Shown: one piece after another, positions 17,042 to 25,150 of the stretch
Layout: the number at the start of each line of letters is the position of its first letter
Position numbering within the stretch: position 1 is the stretch's first letter
The notes under the pieces: generated by a model
Told to the model about the DNA's origin: nothing
Seen by the model: only the letters and a program-made list of their open reading frames with translations
Databases searched by the model: none
Made by a program: the position numbers and the translations under genes
NCBI GenBank assembly: GCA_035506535.1
Contig: DATJPE010000029.1
Coordinates: 121,657 to 185,656 of the forward strand
From: Actinomycetes bacterium
GTDB taxonomy: Bacteria > Actinomycetota > Actinomycetes > DATJPE01
Direction of reading: 5' to 3'
Length of the DNA: 64,000 nt

Positions 17042-17875
17042 TCACTCGTGGGCAGGGCGCCCGGCCGCGGACAGCAGGAAGTCGACGGAGCGGTCGACGT
17101 GACCGGCGAGCTCCTCCACGGCCATGCCCGCGAACATGTGGCCCTGGCCGGGGACGAGCTCGAGCTCGGCGCGGCCGCCCGCGGCGCGCAGGGCGGCAGC
17201 CAGCCGCTCGCTCTGGCGGGCCGGGACCAGGTCGTCGGCGTCGCCGTGCAGGAGCAGGAAGGGAGGGGCGCCGGGACGTGCGCGCAGCGCCGGGCTGGCC
17301 TCCCGCGCCAGGTCGGGAGCCTGGTCCGGGGTCGCCCCGAGCAGCCGGCTCTCGCGTGACCCCGGCCCCCGGTCCGGCGTACCGCCGACCCCCTCGACGT
17401 CGTCGGGCAGCGACAGCAGGTCGGTGACCGGGTACCACAGCACGACGGCGTCCACAGCGGGGGCGGCGTCGAGGTCCAGCCCGCGCAGCGCGGCGAGCTG
17501 ACCCCCGGCGCTGACCCCCCACAGGCACAGGCGCCGCACGTCGATCCCGAGGTCCGGGCCCTGCTCCACGACCCACGCGCACGCCGCCGACACGTCGTGC
17601 AGCTGCGCCGGGAAGCGCGCCTCGCCCGAGAGGCGGTAGTCCGCGCTGATGACCGCGAGCCCCCTCTCCGCGGCGCGCAGGAACAGGCGCGCGGAGCCGG
17701 CGCCGGGGCGGCCGGGGCCCTCCCGGCGGGAGCCCACCCGCCACCCGCCACCGTGCAGGTACACGCAGGCCACCCGCGCCCCGCCGGCCGGGACGTAGGC
17801 GTCGGCGGCGAGCGGCCGGTAGCCCTCGACCTGCGAGACGACGATGTCGCGGTGGACGGTGACGGGCTGCGTCAC
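17042..17875 (-). CDS. Alpha/beta hydrolase (hormone-sensitive-lipase/carboxylesterase type)
   Basis: A 277-residue esterase. The oxyanion-hole motif is YLHGGGWRVG, the nucleophile sits in WGVSAGG, the acid in LLLHGDADDLVP and the His in GQGHMFAG. The start GTG at 17875 overlaps the upstream amidohydrolase stop by 4 nt (GTGA), so translation is coupled. It is the third gene of an operon with a FAH-fold protein and an amidohydrolase, and probably hydrolyses an ester or lactone in that route. Confidence 0.88.
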   Translation of the reverse strand: MTQPVTVHRDIVVSQVEGYRPLAADAYVPAGGARVACVYLHGGGWRVGSRREGPGRPGAGSARLFLRAAERGLAVISADYRLSGEARFPAQLHDVSAACAWVVEQGPDLGIDVRRLCLWGVSAGGQLAALRGLDLDAAPAVDAVVLWYPVTDLLSLPDDVEGVGGTPDRGPGSRESRLLGATPDQAPDLAREASPALRARPGAPPFLLLHGDADDLVPARQSERLAAALRAAGGRAELELVPGQGHMFAGMAVEELAGHVDRSVDFLLSAAGRPAHE

Positions 17876-19137
17876 GCGCCGGCCGGGCTCTTGTACGCCG
17901 TCCCGCCCTGCACGATCCAGGTGAGGTTGTCGGCGTCCTCCAGGACGGTCACGTCGGCCGTGGGGTCCCCCCGCACGACGAGCAGGTCGGCGAGGTAGCC
18001 GGGGGCGAGCAGGCCGAGCTCGTCGCCCATGCCCATGAGCTGACCGCCGTACTGCGTGGCGGCGGTGAGGACCTCGACGGGGCTGTAGCCGAAGAGGTCG
18101 ACGAACAGGCGCAGGTCGCGGGCGTTGCGCCCGATCGGGTTGTTCGGGAAGCCGTAGTCGCCGCCGGGCAGCGCCCTGATCCCGCGCTTGCGGATCTCGG
18201 GGTAGACCGCCTGCATGCCCTCGAGGGCGTCGACCGAGCCCATGGTTCGCGCCACCTCGGGGGTGATGCCGAACTCCAAGCCCTCGTGGACGTTGGCCCA
18301 GATGATCCCCGGCCCGGGCGAGACGAAGACGACGTCCTTGACCGACTCGAGCAGGTCCAGCGCCTCCTCGTCGGCATAGGTGCAGTGGTAGATCGACCGG
18401 AACCCCGCCCGCACCGCGATCTTGACGGACTCGGCGGCCTGGCAGTGGCCGTTGAGCCACACCCCGACCTCTCGGGCCGCCTCGCCGGCGGCGTTCAGCT
18501 CCTCCGCCGAGTACTGCGTGATGTGGCTGCCGCCGGGGATGAAGACGTCGTCGTTGCTGACGAGGAACTTGACGCTGTCGAAGCCCTCGGCCGCTCGGTC
18601 ACGAACCCACCTCGCACAGGCGTCGGGGCCGGTCCAGTCCGCCTCGATGTGTCCGTCCGGCCGCTGCGGGTGGTTGTCGCGTTCCACCGCTCCCGCGCGC
18701 ATGCGCGGACCGGGGATGATCCCCGCCCTGATCTTGTCGCGGACCACTGGTTCCACCGGCATCGGCAGCAGCGAGCCGGCGGAGTACGCGGAGGTGAACC
18801 CCGCCTCGAGGAGGATCCGCGCGTTCCGCTCGCAGCGGGCCAGCTCGGAGTCGAAACCCTCGATGAAGCCGAAGAACGAGACATCGACCGGGGGGTTGAA
18901 CCGAGGGTCGATGTGGCCGACGGCCGACGGGAACGTGAGGTGGGCGTGTGACTCGACCATGCCGGGCATCACCGTGTGCCCGGTGGTGTCGACCACCGTG
19001 TGGCCCTCGTGCAGCTCGGGGTGCCGTCCGGGACGGACCTCGACGACGCGCTCGCCCTCGACGACGACCTCACCGGGGAAGGCAGGGGTGCCGGTGCCGT
19101 CGAAGACCAGCCCGCCGGAGTAGACAGTGCGACCCAT
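17872..19137 (-). CDS. Amidohydrolase (imidazolonepropionase-like)
   Basis: A 421-residue metal-dependent hydrolase of the amidohydrolase superfamily. The first metal motif is PGMVESHAHLTFP; further ligands probably include His in WLNGHCQ and SIYHCT and the Asp in LPGGDYGFPNN. The C-terminus carries the usual PGYLADLLVVRGDP composite-domain ending. ATG at 19137 with GAGG is preferred over an upstream start. It lies 14 nt after the FAH-fold gene. Members act on cyclic amides, dipeptides or lactones; the substrate is open. Confidence 0.87.
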   Translation of the reverse strand: MGRTVYSGGLVFDGTGTPAFPGEVVVEGERVVEVRPGRHPELHEGHTVVDTTGHTVMPGMVESHAHLTFPSAVGHIDPRFNPPVDVSFFGFIEGFDSELARCERNARILLEAGFTSAYSAGSLLPMPVEPVVRDKIRAGIIPGPRMRAGAVERDNHPQRPDGHIEADWTGPDACARWVRDRAAEGFDSVKFLVSNDDVFIPGGSHITQYSAEELNAAGEAAREVGVWLNGHCQAAESVKIAVRAGFRSIYHCTYADEEALDLLESVKDVVFVSPGPGIIWANVHEGLEFGITPEVARTMGSVDALEGMQAVYPEIRKRGIRALPGGDYGFPNNPIGRNARDLRLFVDLFGYSPVEVLTAATQYGGQLMGMGDELGLLAPGYLADLLVVRGDPTADVTVLEDADNLTWIVQGGTAYKSPAGA

Positions 19138-19151
19138 TGCGTGCCTCGTTC

Positions 19152-20033
19152 TCAGGTGGTGGAGGAGTACAGATCGGTGGAGTACGGCTCGGTGTCGTGG
19201 GCGGCCTTCCACGGGACCACGTGGTTGCGCAGGATGCCGACGCCCTCGATCTCGGCCTCGATCTCGTCGCCGGGCTGTAGGTAGAAGTCGAACGGGTTCG
19301 GCTGGATCGCGGCCACGCCGGAGATGGTCCCGGTGGTGATGATGTCGCCGGCGCTGTAGCCCTGCGCGGAGTGGTAGGCCACCAGGTGCGGGATGGGGAT
19401 GAGCATCTGCGCAGTGTTGCCCTGCTGGCGGACCTCGCCGTTGACGCGCAGCTCCATCGCGAGCGCCTGGGGGTCGGCGATCTCGTCCTTGGTGACGATC
19501 CAGGGGCCGATGGGGCAGAAGGTGTCGATCGCCTTGGAGAACGAGAACACCCCGGAGGCCATCTCGCGGCGCTGGATGTCGCGGGCGGTGATGTCGTTGA
19601 AGACGAGGTAGCCGGCGATGTAGTCCGCCGCCTCCTCGGGGCCGAAGAACTTCCCGCTCCTGCCGATCACGATGCCGAGCTCGAGCTCGTAGTCCAGCTC
19701 CTTGGTCAGCCCCTCCGGGTACACGATCGCGTCGTCGGGGCCGATGATCGCGTCGACGTTCTGGAAGAACACGATGCCCTTGTGCACGGGGTGCGACCAG
19801 TTGACGGCCTGCAGCTCCTCGTGGTGGGAGGAGAAGTTGCCCGCGGTGTGGAAGAACTTCTTCGGCACGATCGGGGCTCGCAGCCGTACGTCGGCCAGCG
19901 CCAGCCGCTCGCCGGTCTCGCCGACGTCACCGCCGCGCTCGAAGTACTCGCGCGTCGAGGCGCACGCGAGCTCGACGACGGTGTCGCCGTCCAGCCGGCC
20001 GACCCGGCCCTCGTCGAACGTCACGAGCCGCAC
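19152..20033 (-). CDS. Fumarylacetoacetate hydrolase family protein 1
   Basis: A 293-residue FAH-fold enzyme. The metal-binding carboxylates are in LDYELELGIVIGR and VFNDITARDIQRRE, with later GTISGVAAIQPNPFDFYLQPGDEIEAEIEG. Family members hydrolyse C-C bonds of acylpyruvates, decarboxylate oxaloacetate or act on ring-cleavage products. GTG at 20033 is supported by AGAGG and by the operator lying immediately upstream. It leads the FAH-amidohydrolase-esterase operon and is one of three FAH-fold genes in the window. Confidence 0.88.
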   Translation of the reverse strand: MRLVTFDEGRVGRLDGDTVVELACASTREYFERGGDVGETGERLALADVRLRAPIVPKKFFHTAGNFSSHHEELQAVNWSHPVHKGIVFFQNVDAIIGPDDAIVYPEGLTKELDYELELGIVIGRSGKFFGPEEAADYIAGYLVFNDITARDIQRREMASGVFSFSKAIDTFCPIGPWIVTKDEIADPQALAMELRVNGEVRQQGNTAQMLIPIPHLVAYHSAQGYSAGDIITTGTISGVAAIQPNPFDFYLQPGDEIEAEIEGVGILRNHVVPWKAAHDTEPYSTDLYSSTT

Positions 20034-20045
20034 GGCGGACCTCTT

Positions 20046-20076
20046 CTCGCTCTGTGAAAGTAACTTTCGACAATGG
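20046..20076 (-). promoter_or_regulatory. IclR-type operator site A (upstream of FAH operon)
   Basis: On the minus strand the core GAAAGTTACTTTC is a perfect 13-bp palindrome, preceded by TTGTC and followed by ACAGAGCGAG. It ends 12 nt upstream of the FAH start. The same motif occurs at 21591, 26238 and 27608, each before a promoter near the IclR gene. Confidence 0.65.
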
Positions 20077-20110
20077 TCCCGACCGGCCCCGCGCCTGTCA
20101 AGCCTCCCCG

Positions 20111-20680
20111 TCAGCTGGGCGCCGGGACGCGAAAGACCCGCAGCTGCAGCGCGAGCGCGGCGTAGTAGCCGACCAACGTGAGCACCTCGAACAGCCCCGC
20201 GGCGCCGAGCACGGCCACGGCCTCCGCGTAGGCCACATCGTCCAGGTCGGCCTCGGTGAGCAGCGCATCGACGGTGCGGGCGATGACGCGCTCGTCGGGC
20301 GCGGGGAGGGCGTCGTACGCCCGCCCGCGCACGGCGGCCAGCTCCTCCTCGGAGAGCCCCACGTGGCGGCCGAGCGCCTCGTGGGCGTACCACTCGAAGG
20401 CGCAGTCCCAGTGCACCGAGACGACGAGGATGGCCAACTCGCGCGCCCGGTCGGACAGCGCGGTCTCGTAGCGCACCGCCGAGCCGAGCGCCTGCAGCGC
20501 CAGCCCGAGACGAGGCTGCAGCAGGAAGGCGTTGAACGGGCCCTCGAGGCTCCCCGCGTCGTCGACGAGCCGGAACAGCTGCGGGCCCTGGGCCCGGCGC
20601 CCCCCGGCGATGGCGTCGTAGACCTCGCGCTGCTCGGGGTCGAGGGAGCCCGGTGCGAGCTTGGCCAGCCGGGTGGTCAC
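20111..20680 (-). CDS. Carboxymuconolactone decarboxylase (CMD/AhpD-fold) family protein
   Basis: A 189-residue all-helical AhpD-fold protein. The family segment RELAILVVSVHWDCAFEWYAHEALGRHVGLSEEEL holds the conserved Cys, Glu and His of the CMD active site; there is no CxxC pair, so it is not a peroxidase-type AhpD. The GTG start at 20680 overlaps the iclR stop by 4 nt. Members decarboxylate or act on lactones in aromatic degradation, but this branch is uncharacterised. Confidence 0.85.
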   Translation of the reverse strand: MTTRLAKLAPGSLDPEQREVYDAIAGGRRAQGPQLFRLVDDAGSLEGPFNAFLLQPRLGLALQALGSAVRYETALSDRARELAILVVSVHWDCAFEWYAHEALGRHVGLSEEELAAVRGRAYDALPAPDERVIARTVDALLTEADLDDVAYAEAVAVLGAAGLFEVLTLVGYYAALALQLRVFRVPAPS

Positions 20681-21513
20681 GTCGCGACCCCGCCCTCGGC
20701 GATGAGGGCGGAGATCTCGGCGCAGGTCTGCAGGACGGCCGGCTTGAGCTCTCGCACGATCCGCTGGGTCGACCAGTCCCGTGCCTGGACGGCGAGGTTC
20801 ACCCCGGCCACCACGCGACCGCCGGGGGCGATGACAGGTCCGGCGACCGAGCGCAGCCCGTACGCGAGCTCCTCGTCCTGCATCGACCAGCCCTGCTCGC
20901 GGATGCGGCGCAGCTCCCCGCGCAGCTCCTCCAGGCTGAGCTTGGCGTTCGGCCCGTGCTGGGCGGCGAAGGACTCGGCGGTGATCCGGCTCGCCAGGTC
21001 CGCCTCGTCGAGATGGGCGAGCAGGAGCTTGCCGATCGAGGTGGTGACGGCGGGCAGGGTCGAGCCGACCTGGATGTTCGCCGTCACCAGGTCGGAGTTG
21101 CGCAGCCGGACGAGGTAGAGCACGCGGTCGCCGGTCAGCACCGCGAGGTTGACCGTCTCGCCGGTGGCCTCGCCCAGGTCCTGCAGCTTCGGGGTGGCCA
21201 GCCCGACGAGGTCCAGGCTGCGCAGCGCGGCCGACCCCAGCGTCAGGGTCCGGACACCCGGCCGGTAGTCGCCGTTCGGGAGGTGGTCGAGGTAGCCCTC
21301 CGCGGTCAGCGTCATCACCACCCGGTAGACCGTGGGCATCGGCAGCCCCGCCGCCGACGCCAGGTCGGTCACCCGCCACTGGGGCCGCTGCTCGTCGAAG
21401 AGGCTGAGGATGCGCAGGCCCTTGGCGAGCGCCTCCACGCGGTACTCGGGCCGCTCGGCGGGCTCGCCCCGGTCCCGCGCGGCGGCGGCCGCGTCAGTGC
21501 GCCTCGCGGGCAT
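20677..21513 (-). CDS. IclR family transcriptional regulator
   Basis: A 278-residue regulator: winged HTH at about residues 28-90 (VEALAKGLRILSLFDEQRPQWRVTDLASAAGLPMPTVYRVVMTL) and a C-terminal IclR effector domain with GETVNLAVLTGDRVLYLVRL and SIGKLLLAHLDE. The N-terminus is an Ala/Arg-rich tail. It is coupled to the CMD gene by a 4-nt overlap and divergent from an SDR gene, with a copy of the shared operator between. It is the most likely regulator of the four motif-bearing promoters nearby. Confidence 0.9.
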   Translation of the reverse strand: MPARRTDAAAAARDRGEPAERPEYRVEALAKGLRILSLFDEQRPQWRVTDLASAAGLPMPTVYRVVMTLTAEGYLDHLPNGDYRPGVRTLTLGSAALRSLDLVGLATPKLQDLGEATGETVNLAVLTGDRVLYLVRLRNSDLVTANIQVGSTLPAVTTSIGKLLLAHLDEADLASRITAESFAAQHGPNAKLSLEELRGELRRIREQGWSMQDEELAYGLRSVAGPVIAPGGRVVAGVNLAVQARDWSTQRIVRELKPAVLQTCAEISALIAEGGVAT

Positions 21514-21590
21514 GGGGGCCTCCCTCTCGATGCGGGCCGCGCTCGGTCGACGGGACGCCCCGCCTGGACACGTCCGCTCCCGCTCGACTA

Positions 21591-21621
21591 CCTTGTCGGA
21601 AACCGACTTTCACGATACGAG
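21591..21621 (+). promoter_or_regulatory. IclR-type operator site D (iclR/SDR divergent region)
   Basis: The core GAAACCGACTTTC (arms GAAA/TTTC) follows TTGTCG and precedes ACGATACGAG. It lies between the iclR start (21513) and the SDR start (21643), 21 nt before the latter, so it could serve autoregulation and control of the SDR operon. Confidence 0.6.
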
Positions 21622-21642
21622 AATACATCCGAGGGGACGTCG

Positions 21643-22401
21643 ATGACGGACTGGCTGGGGCTCGTGGGCCGGCCCGCCCTCGTCGTGGGCGCCGGCGGGC
21701 TCGGCGGCGCCAGTGCCCTCAGTCTGGCGGCTGCGGGCGCCGCCGTCGTGCTCATCGACCGCGACGCGGCCACCCTCGAGACCGTGGCGCTGGAGGCGAA
21801 GCGGGCCGACTCGCCCATCCGCACGCTCGTCCGCGACGTCGGTACGCCCGACGGCAGCCGCGGCGCGGTCGCCGACGCCGCCGACCTCGTGGGCACGCCC
21901 CAGGTGTTCCTGCACGCCGTGGGGCGCAACAGCCGACGGCCGGTCCTGGACCTCGGCGACGACGACTGGCAGCAGCTGATCACGCTGAACCTCTCGACCG
22001 CGTGGTGGCTCGGCCAGGAGGTCGGCAGGCGCATGGTGGCTGCGGGGTACGGCCGCATGGTCTTCGTCTCCTCGGTGTCCGGCCTGCTCGCACACGCCCA
22101 CCATGCCCCCTACGCCGCGAGCAAGGGTGGCATCAACCAGATGCTTCGCGTCATGGCCCGGGAGTGGGCGGCGGCGGGGGTCACCGTCAACGCGGTCGCC
22201 CCGGGCTATGTCGAGACCGACCTCACCCGTGCCTACCTCGACACCGACGGGCACCGTGCCCAGCTGGAGTCCCTCGTCCCCGCGGGCCGTCTCGGCCGAC
22301 CGGAGGAGGTCGCCGACGCGGTGAGCTTCCTCGTCTCCGACCGGGCCCGGTTCGTGACCGGGCAGGTGCTCTACGTCGACGGCGGACGAACCCTCGTCTG
22401 A
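21643..22401 (+). CDS. SDR family oxidoreductase 1
   Basis: A 252-residue classical short-chain dehydrogenase. The cofactor loop GAGGLGGASALSLA is a variant of TGxxxGxG, the catalytic tetrad includes Ser in VSSVSG and Tyr/Lys in YAASKGG, and PGYVETDLT and FVTGQVLYVDGG close the family pattern. GAGGGG precedes the ATG. It is first in an operon of two SDRs, a double DUF336 protein and a ketopantoate-reductase-like enzyme. Substrate unknown; a hydroxy/keto conversion is expected. Confidence 0.87.
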   Translation: MTDWLGLVGRPALVVGAGGLGGASALSLAAAGAAVVLIDRDAATLETVALEAKRADSPIRTLVRDVGTPDGSRGAVADAADLVGTPQVFLHAVGRNSRRPVLDLGDDDWQQLITLNLSTAWWLGQEVGRRMVAAGYGRMVFVSSVSGLLAHAHHAPYAASKGGINQMLRVMAREWAAAGVTVNAVAPGYVETDLTRAYLDTDGHRAQLESLVPAGRLGRPEEVADAVSFLVSDRARFVTGQVLYVDGGRTLV

Positions 22402-22428
22402 CCCATCCCCCACGCCAAAGGACCTGCC

Positions 22429-23223
22429 GTGCCCCTCGCTCCCGTCCCGGTGCCCCGTCGCTTCGTCGGCCGCTCGGTCGTCGTCACCGGAGCCGGCACC
22501 GGCTTCGGCGCCGAGATCGCGGTCCGCGCCGCCCAAGAGGGCGCCCGAGTCGTCGGCGTGCACTACCGCAGCTCGGCCGCCGGGGCCGAGCGGACGGCGG
22601 AGCGCGTACGAGCCGAGGGTTCGGAGGCCGTGCTCCTGCAGGCCGACATCGTCGAGTGGGACCAGGTCTCGGCGCTGGCGGATGCGGCCTTCACCGCGAT
22701 GGGGCAGGTCGATGTCCTCGTGAACAACGTCGGCGACGTCGCCCGCGAGCAGATGTCGTGGCGGGACATCACGCCCGAGTCCATCGACCACGTCCTGGCC
22801 GTCGACATCAAGGGCACGATGGCGTGCATCCACGAGTTCGGGAGGCGGATGCTCGACCAGGGGCACGGCAGCATCGTCAACATCGGGTCCACGGTGATCG
22901 TGCGCGGCAGCGCGCGGGCTCCGCAGTACGCCGCCGCGAAGTACGGCCTCCTGGGCGCGACGAAGTCCTATGCGCACGCCTTCGCGCCGACCGTTCGGGT
23001 CAACATCTTCGCGCCGGGCTTCATCGAGACCGAGGCGACCCTCGGTCGCGAGGACTGGAAGTCGGGCCGCGGCGACCAGCTGCGGGCCATGACGCCGATG
23101 GGCCGGATCCCCGGACCGGCCGAGCTCGCCGGCGCGGCGCTCTTCCTGGCCACGGACGACGCCGGCCACATCACCGGCGGCTACCTGGTCGCCGACGGTG
23201 GCTACAACATGGTCGGCGCCTGA
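22429..23223 (+). CDS. SDR family oxidoreductase 2
   Basis: A 264-residue classical SDR with GAGTGFGAEIAVRAAQEGARVVG for NAD(P) binding, the NN motif VNNVGD, Ser in NIGSTV, catalytic YAAAK and the end ITGGYLVADGG. Starts at GTG 22429, 27 nt after the previous SDR. It resembles 3-oxoacyl-ACP reductase-type enzymes, and the two neighbouring SDRs differ enough to be separate steps rather than a recent duplication. Confidence 0.86.
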   Translation: MPLAPVPVPRRFVGRSVVVTGAGTGFGAEIAVRAAQEGARVVGVHYRSSAAGAERTAERVRAEGSEAVLLQADIVEWDQVSALADAAFTAMGQVDVLVNNVGDVAREQMSWRDITPESIDHVLAVDIKGTMACIHEFGRRMLDQGHGSIVNIGSTVIVRGSARAPQYAAAKYGLLGATKSYAHAFAPTVRVNIFAPGFIETEATLGREDWKSGRGDQLRAMTPMGRIPGPAELAGAALFLATDDAGHITGGYLVADGGYNMVGA

Positions 23224-23225
23224 GC

Positions 23226-24209
23226 ATGGCGTCCGCCGCCCACCCGCGCGACCTGCCGCTGGGGCAGGCCCGGCACCTGGTCCAGCGCGCGGTCGACAAG
23301 GCCGAGCAGCTCGGCCTGCGCGGCGGCATCGCGGTCGTCGGGGCGAGCGGGGCGCTCGTCACCGCCTCCCGCCTCGACCACGGCGGGCCGGGAGGCATGG
23401 CCCGGGCGGCCTCGAAGGCGTGGATCTCCGCGACCCAGCAGATCCCCAGCGCTGAGCACCTGCACCGGATGACCGGCCTGCCGGTGCCGATCTCGGCCGG
23501 CTTCGTCCAGGTCTCGCCGCAGGCGGTCTTCCCCGGTGCGGGCGGACTGCCGGTGCGCGACGAGGACGGCGTGGTGGTCGCGGGGATCGCGGCCTCGGGT
23601 GCGACGGTGAGCCCGTTCCTGCCCGCTGACGTCGCGCCCGAGGTGGTCAGCGCCGACGGCGAGCCGGCCAACCCGGAGGACCTGCTCATCGCCTACGCGC
23701 TGGGGGTGCCCTATGTCGGGCAGCACGGGGACGACCGGGCGCGCTGGCAGGCGCGCTTCGGCGACCTGGTCGTCGCGCCGACGGAGAGCCTCGGCACCGC
23801 CCCCGCGCCGGCCGCGGCGCGGCAGCTCCAGCTCGCCTGGGCACGCGCGCTCTGCGACCGCGTCCTCGAGGCCGCGGCCGAGCGCGGACTGCGCGTGTCG
23901 GTCGCGGTGGTGGACCGCGGGGGCGACCCGATCCAGCAGGACCGGATGGATGACGCCGTCGCGGCCGGGGTCGGTGTCGCGCTGGCCACCGCGGCGACCG
24001 CGGCTCGGTTCGGCTGCCCGAGTGAGGAGGTCGCCGACCGGTACGCCGACGCGACGCCCTCGCTGCCCGCGCTCGACCCCGCTCCCTTCCTCGCGGCGCC
24101 GGGCGGGTTCGCCCTGGTCGAGGCCGGCGTGGTCGTCGGCGGGCTCGGGATCGGCGGCGCGGAGCCCAGGCGCTGCGGCGAGCTGGCCCGTGAGGTCGCC
24201 GCCGGATGA
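23226..24209 (+). CDS. Tandem GlcG/HbpS (DUF336) domain protein
   Basis: A 327-residue protein made of two heme-degrading-fold (DUF336) domains in one chain. Domain 1 (about 12-165) has LGLRGGIAVVGASGALVTASRLDHGGPGG; domain 2 (about 190-325) has RGLRVSVAVVDRGGDPIQQDRMDD and VGVALATAATAARF. The family normally has one domain of about 140 residues per chain. It starts 2 nt after the SDR stop and overlaps the next gene by 4 nt. DUF336 proteins bind heme in HbpS or are found beside glycolate, propanediol and aromatic genes with unknown role. Confidence 0.8.
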   Translation: MASAAHPRDLPLGQARHLVQRAVDKAEQLGLRGGIAVVGASGALVTASRLDHGGPGGMARAASKAWISATQQIPSAEHLHRMTGLPVPISAGFVQVSPQAVFPGAGGLPVRDEDGVVVAGIAASGATVSPFLPADVAPEVVSADGEPANPEDLLIAYALGVPYVGQHGDDRARWQARFGDLVVAPTESLGTAPAPAAARQLQLAWARALCDRVLEAAAERGLRVSVAVVDRGGDPIQQDRMDDAVAAGVGVALATAATAARFGCPSEEVADRYADATPSLPALDPAPFLAAPGGFALVEAGVVVGGLGIGGAEPRRCGELAREVAAG

Positions 24210-25147
24210 GCGAGCCGCCGGCCACCCGGGTCGCCGTCCTCGGCTGCGGCGCGATCGGCAGCCTGTACGCCGCCCACCTCGCCAGGGTCCCGGGCGTCGA
24301 GGTCTGGGCGGTGGATCCCTGGGCCGAGCACGTGCGCGCCATCCAGGAAGCCGGGCTGCGGGTCACCGGGCTCGAGGAGTTCGTCGCCCCCGTGCACGCG
24401 CTCACCGACGCGAGCGGGCTGCCGGCCTGCGACCTCGCCATCGTGGCCACCAAGTCCGAGCACACCGCGGCGGCGGTGAGCGCAGCCGGTCCCGCCCTGC
24501 AGGCCGCGTCGGTGGCCAGCGTGCAGAACGGACTGGGCAACGAGGAGGCCATCGCCGCCGTGCTGCCCCGGGTCATCCGCGGCAGCATCGTGACGGCGGG
24601 TGCGGTGACCGAGCCGGGCGTCGTGCGCTACGACGCGCGCGGGGACTCCTGGTTCGGCCCCTTCGAACCGAGCCCGGCGCCCATGGCCGACGTCGAACAC
24701 CTCGCCGCGCTGCTGGGCGAGGGCGGGCTCGTCTCCCACGCCCTCGCCGACGCACGCGGTCCCCAGTGGACCAAGGTCGTGTTCAATGCCGCCACCAGCC
24801 CGCTGTCCGCGCTGACCGGGCTCTCCGTGGGCCAGGTGTGCACCGACCCGCGGCTGCGCGTCCAGGTGGACCGGCTGGTCGAGGAGGCGCTCGCCGTCTG
24901 CGCCGCCGCGGGGATCGTGCTGACCCGCGAGCCCGCCGCGTCGGTCCAGGAGGCCATCGATGTCGCCTTCTGGCACAAGCCGTCGATGCTGCAGGACGTC
25001 CTCGCCCGACGCGCGACCGAGGTCGACGTGCTCAACGGCGGCATCGCGGCTCAGGGGCGCGCGGTCGGGGTCGTCACCCCCCTGCACGACGCGATGGTCG
25101 CCCTCGTGCACGGTCTCGAGCGCTCGTGGTCCGGCGCGCCGGGCTGA
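24206..25147 (+). CDS. Ketopantoate reductase family protein (PanE/ApbA fold)
   Basis: A 313-residue 6-phosphogluconate-dehydrogenase-like reductase. The Rossmann motif is VLGCGAIGSLYAAHLA, the central motif VQNGLGNEE, and the catalytic lysine is in WTKVVFNAATSPLSAL; a C-terminal helical domain follows. Overlap of 4 nt with the DUF336 gene and the catabolic setting argue against a housekeeping pantothenate role; reduction of a 2-oxo acid or its derivative in this pathway is more likely. Confidence 0.8.
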   Translation: MSEPPATRVAVLGCGAIGSLYAAHLARVPGVEVWAVDPWAEHVRAIQEAGLRVTGLEEFVAPVHALTDASGLPACDLAIVATKSEHTAAAVSAAGPALQAASVASVQNGLGNEEAIAAVLPRVIRGSIVTAGAVTEPGVVRYDARGDSWFGPFEPSPAPMADVEHLAALLGEGGLVSHALADARGPQWTKVVFNAATSPLSALTGLSVGQVCTDPRLRVQVDRLVEEALAVCAAAGIVLTREPAASVQEAIDVAFWHKPSMLQDVLARRATEVDVLNGGIAAQGRAVGVVTPLHDAMVALVHGLERSWSGAPG

Positions 25148-25150
25148 GCC

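Noticed and set aside
24206..25147. Assignment as panE for pantothenate synthesis
   Set aside because: Overlap with catabolic genes and a shared catabolic operator argue for another 2-oxo acid substrate, so only the family is stated.
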